Below, piece by piece: positions 26,754 through 33,851 of a stretch of 64,000 bases of DNA (the stretch's first letter is position 1; each line of letters starts with the position of its first letter). Both the position numbers and the translations under genes were made by a program. The stretch lies in NCBI GenBank assembly GCA_910584685.1, contig CAJUAO010000002.1, positions 62,001-126,000 on the forward strand, in the 5' to 3' direction. The stretch comes from an uncultured Lachnospiraceae bacterium. Lineage in GTDB: Bacteria; Bacillota; Clostridia; Lachnospirales; Lachnospiraceae. Under the pieces are notes generated by a model. That model was not told the DNA's origin, ran no database searches, and worked only from the letters and a program-made list of their open reading frames with translations.

Positions 26754-26863
26754 CTTAAAAGGGGTTGCTGCAAATCCGGAGAGTATGCAAAATATAGTAA
26801 TGCTTATTTCCTTAAATCTACCATAGCTTGTATAAAATCCTTGTTCTGCAGCAGCCCCTTAAG
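26754..26863 (-). terminator. long-loop hairpin 3' of the GH43 gene
   Basis: On the minus strand CTTAAGGGGCTGCTGCA (26847-26863) pairs with TGCAGCAACCCCTTTTAAG (26754-26772) around a ~74-nt loop, then T-rich sequence. It starts 18 nt after the GH43 stop, so it is probably a terminator or a stable 3' RNA. The remainder of the gap, 26523-26753, is very AT-rich and shows no gene. Confidence 0.55.
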
Positions 26864-26880
26864 CTTATCTCTCCTTTTTC

Positions 26881-28743
26881 TTACATTTCTTTTTTATCAC
26901 GTATCCCTATCCGTAATTTTACTTTTTTAAATTCAGGAGCCAAATCTCTTTCCTCCGTCATTTCAAGATATGGATATCCGCTTGCTGCCCAATGTACCCT
27001 GCGTATTCCCATACGGCGTCCCATAGCTTTTCCGTTTATGTCATGTGGAACGGCATGATAAACAAGAAGGTCATCTCCGCTTTCCGGCTCCTTAATAAAG
27101 CAGTTATGTCCCGGTCCGTATTCTCCCTTGACGCTTTCCTTTGTTAAAACCGGATAAGGAAGCCAGTCCCAGCTCTCAGGAAGCAGCAGGTTGTCTGTCT
27201 CCTTTGCATGAAGAAGGCCAAGACAATAAAGGTCTGCCAGTCCGGTGCTTGAGCCGGAGATTGTTACAAACAAATCCGTTCCATGCTTTAACAGATACGG
27301 GCCCTCGTCTACCAGCGTTTCATAGCGGTCCCAGCCATACATTGGACGAAGAATACACACCGGCTTACTTGTCAGCTGCCATGGCCTGTCCGGGTCAATA
27401 GTTGCAATATATATATCCGCAGTATCTGCAACTACATATTTTTCTGAACGCACTTTAAATTTACGGTCTGACCACATAACATAATGAATTTCATTTATAC
27501 AAAAATAAGTCATATCCAAGGAGATTCCCTCCGGCTGAAGCTCTGTACCGTCAGGTCTTAACACTAAGCGCGGCTCCTCCCAGTCCGAAGGATTTTCCGG
27601 ATTTCCATTACAGCGAAGAACATGGCTGCGGACAGTATACCATTCCCTTTCCCCAACAGTTGTAAATACATATGGTATTCCCCGAATAATATGCATTTCC
27701 TGCGCCCACATATTCGCATGTATTTTATCATCCTCAGGCATCGTATACACATTTACCGGCTCTGCCAGTGCAAGCCCCTCCAATGTATTACTGATACGGA
27801 AGGTAACGCTTCTCTGTCCTGATGCTGAAAGGAAATACTTTCCATTATACCGGCATATGCAAGGGTCTGACATATCTGCCTTTAAAAACGGAAAAGGATA
27901 ATGCTTTTGATAAACTTCTCCCACTATTTCATATTCACCGGGTTTTGTAAAATCAATGCTGTCAAATGCATTTTTATCCCAGCATACCGGCTTTTCGTGA
28001 ACAGAGCCGTCACTGTACAGGCACGCTGCCTTTGGCAGCTTTTCAAATTCCGGCTTATTACCTGCCGCAATGTCAAGCCTAAGCTCCTTTACTCCGATAT
28101 TTTTTATTTCTCCAAGATACCTTTCTATCTTTCGCGCCTCTTCCTCCCTTATCTCAATCATATTTCCAAAGACAGCGTCCTCTATGCCAGCTATATCTGC
28201 CGCTCTTAATAAGGCTTCATCACATATGCTTACATCCTCAGCCACAGAAAAATCCTTTGTATAGCACCTGTATGTATCATTACCCATCTCCCATTCAATG
28301 TAATAGGCTGTCCTCTTTTCATCCCATATGCAGCGTGGATATCTGATTTCATCCTCTGAGAGCTTTAAAAAGCCTGCTTCACGAAAGCGTATTAAATCCT
28401 CTGATTGAAACAGCATCATACAGCCTGTGGTTTTTGGGTCAGGCGCATTTTCATTTCTTCTGACTGCGCAGATTCCAAAGCTTCCGTCCTCATATCTGAA
28501 AGCCCACGGGTCCCACAGTGTTTTTGTAACTCCTCCCACTGCCGCCTCTGAAAAATCCGCCTTTGGAAATAAAATTCCCGTATTATTTCTCATTGGAATA
28601 AAGGTTTTTCCATCATAGCTTACCGCAATATGTACCGCATCATATACATCGCAGTTTTTTGCAGCAAGTCCCTTATAATTTTCACTGTTTCCGCTGTTGT
28701 AATATTCTTCCCCTTTTCTTGTGTATACTACCGCATATGCCAT
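26881..28743 (-). CDS. GH43-type glycoside hydrolase with N-terminal extra domains
   Basis: A 620-residue protein. The C-terminal half (from about residue 280) is a five-bladed propeller of GH43 type: SDPCICRYNGKYFLSASG (Asp base), IHANMWAQEMHII, LVDEGPYLLKHGTDLFVTI (Glu acid) and KGEYGPGHNCFIK. The N-terminal ~230 residues contain another propeller-like region (VTKTLWDPWAFRYEDGSFGI, KRTAYYIEWEMGND), followed by an Ig-like strand set (GEYEIVGEVYQ). No signal peptide. An arabinofuranosidase or similar activity on imported pectin side chains is inferred. GGAGGATATTAT precedes the ATG. Confidence 0.85.
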   Translation of the reverse strand: MAYAVVYTRKGEEYYNSGNSENYKGLAAKNCDVYDAVHIAVSYDGKTFIPMRNNTGILFPKADFSEAAVGGVTKTLWDPWAFRYEDGSFGICAVRRNENAPDPKTTGCMMLFQSEDLIRFREAGFLKLSEDEIRYPRCIWDEKRTAYYIEWEMGNDTYRCYTKDFSVAEDVSICDEALLRAADIAGIEDAVFGNMIEIREEEARKIERYLGEIKNIGVKELRLDIAAGNKPEFEKLPKAACLYSDGSVHEKPVCWDKNAFDSIDFTKPGEYEIVGEVYQKHYPFPFLKADMSDPCICRYNGKYFLSASGQRSVTFRISNTLEGLALAEPVNVYTMPEDDKIHANMWAQEMHIIRGIPYVFTTVGEREWYTVRSHVLRCNGNPENPSDWEEPRLVLRPDGTELQPEGISLDMTYFCINEIHYVMWSDRKFKVRSEKYVVADTADIYIATIDPDRPWQLTSKPVCILRPMYGWDRYETLVDEGPYLLKHGTDLFVTISGSSTGLADLYCLGLLHAKETDNLLLPESWDWLPYPVLTKESVKGEYGPGHNCFIKEPESGDDLLVYHAVPHDINGKAMGRRMGIRRVHWAASGYPYLEMTEERDLAPEFKKVKLRIGIRDKKEM

Positions 28744-28763
28744 ATAATATCCTCCTGAAAAAT

Positions 28764-29279
28764 TTATTTTATATTCAAAGCCACATAACGATAATGAGGC
28801 ATATCCACACCTCTGTAATGCTTTGTGTGGCTGTCTGCCACAACCATGCCGTTTCTAACAGCCACATTCTGTGACGCTGTATTGGTATCTCTGATAATTG
28901 AACAGACCTCTCCGGCGTTAAGTTCTTCAAAGGCATACTTCTTACAGGCTCTTGCCGCTTCCGTTGCATATCCCTTGTGCCAGTACTGCCGCCCAAAGAT
29001 ATAGCCTATTTCCAGCACCTCTCCATCCTTCCACGGCTGCATTGTAAGTCCACACTGCCCAATCATTTCATCTGTTTCTTTTAAAACTACCGCCCATAAG
29101 CCAAAGCCCCATTTATCATAGCGAAGAATTTGTCTGTCCAGCCACTCCTGTACCTCTGCATCGCTAAAAGCGCCTTCATAGGCATACATTGTTTCTTCAT
29201 CCTGCATTATTCTGCATAAGGCCTTGAAATCAGACTGACTCATCCTACGCAGAAATAATCTTTCTGTTTCAAGTATCAA
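28764..29279 (-). CDS. GNAT acetyltransferase (RimJ/L-like)
   Basis: A 171-residue GNAT of the RimJ/RimL-like group: MILETERLFLRRM start, then IGYIFGRQYWHKGYATEAA with the acetyl-CoA loop, and a typical IIRDTNTASQNVAVRNGM. The start is TTG at 29279 with GGAGG nine bases upstream. Acceptor unknown. It is 30 nt downstream of an AraC-type regulator on the same strand. Confidence 0.85.
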   Translation of the reverse strand: MILETERLFLRRMSQSDFKALCRIMQDEETMYAYEGAFSDAEVQEWLDRQILRYDKWGFGLWAVVLKETDEMIGQCGLTMQPWKDGEVLEIGYIFGRQYWHKGYATEAARACKKYAFEELNAGEVCSIIRDTNTASQNVAVRNGMVVADSHTKHYRGVDMPHYRYVALNIK

Positions 29280-29308
29280 GCTTCTTCACCTCCTCAAATT
29301 TATTCTTC

Positions 29309-30148
29309 TTAATCCTTTTCCTTTACGGGAATCCAAATCTCGCTTACATAATCACTGGAAGTATTATCCCCCGGTAAATAATTTTCAATATCATAATCAG
29401 GTATAAGTTCATAATCTGCTCCCGGAAGCCACTCACCGTAAATATCTCCCCATGTTTTGCGTATTGATTCCGGCGTAGGACCTACACATTTAAAAATAGC
29501 CCACGTATAAGCCGGAATATTGATAATTGAAAAGCCCTCTGGTATTTCCTTTACATCATCGGCATCACAGCCTATTCCATACATAAATTCCTTATCGTCA
29601 TCCTTTTCCTGTGCGCATACGCCTAAATATCCCGGCGCTCTTTTATATATTTCCTTTTGATAGTACTCCTTCCAAAATTCAGGAATCCCTTTTTCGCTGC
29701 TTTCGTCCGTAAACATTTTAGCGTATACAAGCAGCCTGAAGCCTTCTTTCTTTTCAATGCGATAATCCATTATAGTACCTCCTTCTACTGATATCTTAAC
29801 AACAAGCTTATTAAAGGATTTAAGCTCATTTCCGCATTTAGCCTGACTTGGAGTTATTCCATGAAATCTGGTAAACGCCTTTGTAAAGCTTTCCGGTGAA
29901 TCATAACCATACTTAAAGGCAACATCAATAACCTTTGTATTTTTCCTTGTTAATTCTTCTCCGGCTAAGGACAATCTTCTCCTTCTGATATATTCCCCTA
30001 CGGTCATTCCTGTCAGAAGATTAAATGTCCTTTGGAAATGAAACAATGAAATGTGTACATATCCGGCAACGTCCCCGCAATGAATATCCTCCGTCAGATG
30101 ATTCTCCATGTATTCTATTGCCTTGTTGATTGATTGTATCCATTCCAT
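29309..30148 (-). CDS. AraC-family regulator with GyrI-like effector domain
   Basis: A 279-residue Rob/BltR-like regulator. Residues 1-110 are an AraC HTH pair (CGDVAGYVHISLFHFQRTFN, VIDVAFKYGYDSPESFTKAF), and residues ~125-279 are a GyrI/AraE effector-binding domain starting MDYRIEKKEGFRLLVYAK, that may bind small drugs. AAGGAGGCATCAT precedes the ATG. It could control the downstream GNAT gene. A set of palindromic repeats lies upstream. Confidence 0.9.
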   Translation of the reverse strand: MEWIQSINKAIEYMENHLTEDIHCGDVAGYVHISLFHFQRTFNLLTGMTVGEYIRRRRLSLAGEELTRKNTKVIDVAFKYGYDSPESFTKAFTRFHGITPSQAKCGNELKSFNKLVVKISVEGGTIMDYRIEKKEGFRLLVYAKMFTDESSEKGIPEFWKEYYQKEIYKRAPGYLGVCAQEKDDDKEFMYGIGCDADDVKEIPEGFSIINIPAYTWAIFKCVGPTPESIRKTWGDIYGEWLPGADYELIPDYDIENYLPGDNTSSDYVSEIWIPVKEKD

Positions 30149-30268
30149 ATGATGCCTCCTTATGCTGCATATTTTATCAGACTATCAGTAAAAATCCTGT
30201 CTTTTTGTGCTTTTATATGTCCGGCTGCTTTTTGCGCATAGACAAGCTGCAAAGGCTTGCATGTTTCG

Positions 30269-30379
30269 ATTATACCTTATTTTTGTGCTGCCTTCTGCAC
30301 ACTAATTAGTTTGCGGAGCAAACTTACATGGCTCGGCTGTGCCGAGACTATTATACCTTATTTTTATGCTGCCTTCTGC
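30269..30379. repeat. direct repeat pair with hairpins upstream of the AraC-GyrI gene
   Basis: A 30-base direct repeat is found at 30269-30298 and 30350-30379 (one mismatch). Between them are two hairpins, AGTTTGC-GGA-GCAAACT and GCTCGGC-TGT-GCCGAG, and before them CAAGC/GCTTG. The right-hand hairpin resembles two units at 54873-54969 upstream of pheA (GGCTYRGCTKTGCYGAGACT). They look like a small interspersed palindromic repeat family. Nothing else is seen in 30149-30461. Confidence 0.65.
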
Positions 30380-30461
30380 GTCAACATTATACCACACCTG
30401 CCGGAAAATTTCATTAATAAAGTCTCCTCTAAAACTGATATTCTTTTAAGTTTATTAATTC

Positions 30462-30491
30462 TTTACATTGAAAATTTGTCATAGCTATAGT
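30462..30491 (+). promoter_or_regulatory. probable promoter of the LRR surface protein
   Basis: TTTACA at 30462-30467, 18-nt spacer, TATAGT at 30486-30491. The leader to the ATG at 30560 is about 62 nt and includes AAGAAAGGA. Confidence 0.5.
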
Positions 30492-30559
30492 GAAATATAT
30501 AGTAATAGGTAAAAAGGCAATGAATTTTATGTCAAAAGCACTAAGAAAGGATTGATAAT

Positions 30560-33220
30560 ATGAATAAAATTTTGAAAAGAATAATTTCTACAGCCATGGC
30601 GTTTGCTGTTACTCTTTCCGCAACCTTTTTGTTTGACGCACCTGAAAATAATATTCAGGCAGAGACAACGTCAAATGACCAGTCCGGCATACCCGTCAAC
30701 GCAGACAACTTCCCGGACGAAAACTTCCGGGCATATATCAGTAAAAATATAGACACAGACGGCGACGGCGTGCTAAGCGACTTAGAAATAAGGTCAGTTT
30801 GGAGAATATGGTTAGAAGAAACCCGTGAAGGAATAAGCGTAGGTCTGGGAATTACGGATTTAACAGGAATCGTTTTTTTTACCGAGCTGACTGACCTTAT
30901 CTGCGATAATAACAAAAATATACGTCTTCCTGACCTTTCCAAAAATACAAAGCTTGAACATTTATCTATGCAAAGCTGTAATTTGACTGAGATTGACGTT
31001 TCATCAATTACCGGGCTTAAATATATTTACTTAGCCCACAATTCCCTGAAAGCCTTAGACCTTTCTAAAAACACAAAACTGGAATCCTTTCATTGTTACG
31101 GTAATCAGATTATTTCTGTTAAGCTTGCTCCAAACGTAAACATAGAACGTATAGACGAATCATGCGAAAACAATAAGTATACAGTTTCCGGCTGCATTCT
31201 GGACATCGCAGAGCTTGAAAGCTACGGATTTGATTTGAGCCGGGCAAGTAATTGGACAAACTGCAAACAGATAGACGATACTCATTTCCTTTATATAGGA
31301 GGCGGCTATGTTCAATATGACTATGACTTAGGAAACGGCTCTTCTATAAAATTATCCCTTGACTTACGGCACAATACTACTATGGTAAAAAGTACTGCAA
31401 CCTGCACCCAGGATGGAAAAAGCGCATATTATCATTGTGAAAAATGCGGCTATAACTTTAAAAAAAGTTATCCCCAGACAGAAGCCGATATCATAGAAAA
31501 TATTGATACGGATATATTTGAGCCTGCCTATGGACATGACTATGGCTCTTGGGAAACCACATCAAATCCTACTTTGAAAGCAAAGGGCGAAGCAAAATCT
31601 TATTGCAGTAATGATAATGAACATACACTGACAAAGGAATTGCCTGCTTTATCCGATACGGGATTTTGGAAATTATATTTAGACTATGTCAAAGAAATGT
31701 ATGAGGAGCAGGGCTATGAACTGTCCGAAGACGAATATAATGAGATGTGCGAATATTATCAAAAAGCTCCCACAATGGATGATGACGGATTGTATGTTTA
31801 CGTTCATATAGACGAAAGTACTGACGAAAGCTTCTATGTTGAATTAACTATCCCGTCCCTTAGAAATATGGACGCCTATACCAGAACTGAAAGTATTAAA
31901 CCTACTGAAAATTCAGGCGGCGAATTTGTTTATACCAGCGATGATTACGGCACATTTACCATGTCTGTTCCTGCTTTAAATGACCCGACATGGGAGAAAG
32001 ACATTGAAAAAAGCACAGAGCCTACCGAATATGAAGAGGGTAAGGACGTATATCACAGCGATATATACGGCGACTTAACGATTGTAATTCCGAAGCTTTT
32101 GCACATTCACAATCTCACCCATATTGAAAAAATTCCTGAAACAGAGACTTCCGCAGGAACTAAAGAGCATTGGCACTGTCAGGGCTGCGGTAAAAATTAT
32201 GCTGACGAAAACGGCGCTGTGGAGCTTGACGATATTACAATACCTGCTTCCGGCCACACCCATAAGCTTGTGCACATTTCCCAGATTCCGGCTACGGAAA
32301 CAACCGAAGGCGTAAAGGAGCATTATCACTGTGAGGACTGCGGCAGGGATTTCCTTGACGAGAACGGCGAAACCGAAGCAACGGCAGACTCTTTAAAAAT
32401 AGGTATAATCAAAAATGAGGTTTTATCCGGCGATAACGCTCCGGCAACAAAGCTTGTCACACCAAAGGATGAGCTTATTGCCTCAGTCCTGTCACCGGAA
32501 GAACAGGCGGCTGTCAATGAGGGCAAAGACATTAATATAATCCTCAAGGTAGAGGATGCCACCCTTAAGGCTCCTTCTTTAGATAAGACGGCAGCCGAAG
32601 GTAAGCTTAGGGAGCTGAAAAATTATAAGCTGGGACAATATCTTGACGTTGAACTGCTGAAAAAAATCGGCGGAAGTGAGAGCGAAAAGATAACAAAAAC
32701 TAACTCTCCTATTAAGGTCATGTTCAATATTCCTGACTCTCTATTGGGAAAGAGTGAATATTCCGTTATACGGATTCACAACGGAGAAGCTACTGTGCTC
32801 TCTGATTTGGACAGTGACCCAAACACCATAACCATCATAACCGACAGGTTTTCAACCTATGCGCTTGCATATCAGGACAAGTCCTCCGGCTTGGATTCCG
32901 ACGAAGAAAGCTCTGATGCTGACAATTCTAAAACAAACTCAGACGAAAACGGTACATCTGACGCAGGCAATTCCGAAACAACTTCAGGCGAAAACAGTAC
33001 GTCTGATGATTCCAGCAATGAAAGCTCTGACACAATTAATAACGGTACAGGTGAAAACGGTACTCCTGATAACAGCGGCAGTTCGTCTGCCGACAGTAAT
33101 ACATCTGCCGGCGGCAATCCAGCAACCGGCAGCAATGTTTCCCTTATCCCTCTTTTTGCCTTATTGTCCGGAATAATAGTTATAATCAGTCAAAAAAAGA
33201 ATAAGACATGTCACTTTTAA
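30560..33220 (+). CDS. secreted leucine-rich-repeat surface protein with NPATG anchor
   Basis: An 886-residue cell-surface protein. A signal peptide covers residues ~1-35 (KRIISTAMAFAVTLSATFLF, cleavage near QAE). An EF-hand-like DTDGDGVLSDLE follows near residue 68, then LRR-type units (LTDLICDNNKNIRLPDLSKN, TEIDVSSITGLKYIYLAHNS). The middle has three CxxCG-bearing blocks (HCEKCGYNF, HCQGCGKNY, HCEDCGRDF) in repeated H-xx-PxTE motifs. The end is Ser/Asp/Asn-rich and finishes with the sorting signal NPATG (853-857), a hydrophobic stretch and KKNK. Sortase attachment to the wall is inferred. Sortase itself is not in the window. Adhesion or glycan binding is possible. Confidence 0.9.
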   Translation: MNKILKRIISTAMAFAVTLSATFLFDAPENNIQAETTSNDQSGIPVNADNFPDENFRAYISKNIDTDGDGVLSDLEIRSVWRIWLEETREGISVGLGITDLTGIVFFTELTDLICDNNKNIRLPDLSKNTKLEHLSMQSCNLTEIDVSSITGLKYIYLAHNSLKALDLSKNTKLESFHCYGNQIISVKLAPNVNIERIDESCENNKYTVSGCILDIAELESYGFDLSRASNWTNCKQIDDTHFLYIGGGYVQYDYDLGNGSSIKLSLDLRHNTTMVKSTATCTQDGKSAYYHCEKCGYNFKKSYPQTEADIIENIDTDIFEPAYGHDYGSWETTSNPTLKAKGEAKSYCSNDNEHTLTKELPALSDTGFWKLYLDYVKEMYEEQGYELSEDEYNEMCEYYQKAPTMDDDGLYVYVHIDESTDESFYVELTIPSLRNMDAYTRTESIKPTENSGGEFVYTSDDYGTFTMSVPALNDPTWEKDIEKSTEPTEYEEGKDVYHSDIYGDLTIVIPKLLHIHNLTHIEKIPETETSAGTKEHWHCQGCGKNYADENGAVELDDITIPASGHTHKLVHISQIPATETTEGVKEHYHCEDCGRDFLDENGETEATADSLKIGIIKNEVLSGDNAPATKLVTPKDELIASVLSPEEQAAVNEGKDINIILKVEDATLKAPSLDKTAAEGKLRELKNYKLGQYLDVELLKKIGGSESEKITKTNSPIKVMFNIPDSLLGKSEYSVIRIHNGEATVLSDLDSDPNTITIITDRFSTYALAYQDKSSGLDSDEESSDADNSKTNSDENGTSDAGNSETTSGENSTSDDSSNESSDTINNGTGENGTPDNSGSSSADSNTSAGGNPATGSNVSLIPLFALLSGIIVIISQKKNKTCHF

Positions 33221-33240
33221 TATAAGCTATAAATCATAAA

Positions 33241-33262
33241 AGGGGGCTGCTCACAGCCCCTT
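33241..33262. terminator. terminator between LRR gene and feo operon
   Basis: GGGGCTG-CTCA-CAGCCCC (33243-33260) followed by TTAAAAATTC, with an A-run on its left. It lies between the stop of the LRR gene and that of the minus-strand Fur-like gene, so it can serve both. Confidence 0.8.
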
Positions 33263-33282
33263 AAAAATTCATTCTGACAGTT

Positions 33283-33513
33283 TTATGCCCTGACTGACAG
33301 TCTTCTCTCTAGGACCTCTGCCTCCTCAAGAACCTTTATCATTCGATAAACCGTAGCCATACCAATATTTGGATTTTTCTTAATTGCATTATAATAAATT
33401 TCCTTACTTGAATAACATTCATTTTCCAATATAGTATCAATAAGCGCCCTTCTCTGATTAGTTATTCTTAAGCCCATACCCTTAAGCCTGTCAATTATTT
33501 CACTCTTAGCCAT
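33283..33513 (-). CDS. Fur-type DNA-binding domain protein (short)
   Basis: Only 76 residues, all from the winged-helix N-terminal half of a Fur family regulator (LRITNQRRALIDTILENECY, IGMATVYRMIKVLEEAEVLE). The dimerisation and metal-binding half, normally another ~70 residues with His/Cys sites, is absent; the frame ends SVRA. It is either a truncated gene or a deliberately short form that interferes with or assists iron control. It is the last gene on the minus strand next to feo. A seven-codon frame MRKAGCE with GGAGGAG ahead ends directly at its ATG (TAAATG). Confidence 0.75.
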   Translation of the reverse strand: MAKSEIIDRLKGMGLRITNQRRALIDTILENECYSSKEIYYNAIKKNPNIGMATVYRMIKVLEEAEVLERRLSVRA

Positions 33514-33592
33514 TTATTCGCACCCTGCCTTTCGCATTTTAATAAAAATCTCCTCCAAACAAAACCTTAAATTCTGCTCTGTCGAATTTGGA

Positions 33593-33614
33593 GGCGTCGT
33601 CCTTAGACGACACC
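33593..33614. other. hairpin between feo genes and the Fur-like gene
   Basis: GGCGTCGTC (33593-33601), CTTA, GACGACACC (33606-33614), then T5 on the plus strand. CCTCCAAA/TTTGGAGG arms lie just before it (33551-33594). Pairing is better on the minus strand (G-U) but the T-run is on the plus strand. It may be a terminator for a plus-strand RNA, or simply a 3' hairpin of the feo transcript. Confidence 0.45.
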
Positions 33615-33617
33615 TTT

Positions 33618-33812
33618 TTATTTATTTGACGTATAACTGTCACAGCCTCCGCTGCTTTTATGGGGACAGCCTCCACAGCCACAGGAACAGCCTCCGCAGG
33701 TTCTTCCTTTCTTTTTATTTCTTATCATGCTTCTAATAACAAGCGCCATTACAACAGCCAGTATTATAAGCACCAGTATTGTTCCTATATTGTCTGAAAA
33801 GAACTCTGCCAT
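33618..33812 (-). CDS. FeoB-associated Cys-rich membrane protein
   Basis: A 64-residue protein from the ATG at 33812 (a TTG nine bases earlier is less likely). One N-terminal helix (IGTILVLIILAVVMALVI) is followed by a positive loop RSMIRNKKKG and a Cys-rich tail CGGCSCGCGGCPHKSSGGC. This matches the FeoB-associated family PF12669. It sits 39 nt behind feoB, and probably helps Fe2+ transfer at the membrane. Confidence 0.9.
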   Translation of the reverse strand: MAEFFSDNIGTILVLIILAVVMALVIRSMIRNKKKGRTCGGCSCGCGGCPHKSSGGCDSYTSNK

Positions 33813-33851
33813 TATAATCAAACCCTTTCTTAATTTAACTATATTTATTGA

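Noticed and set aside
33593..33614. Certain terminator of the feo operon
   Set aside because: The T-run is on the wrong strand for the feo transcript, so it is only listed as a hairpin.
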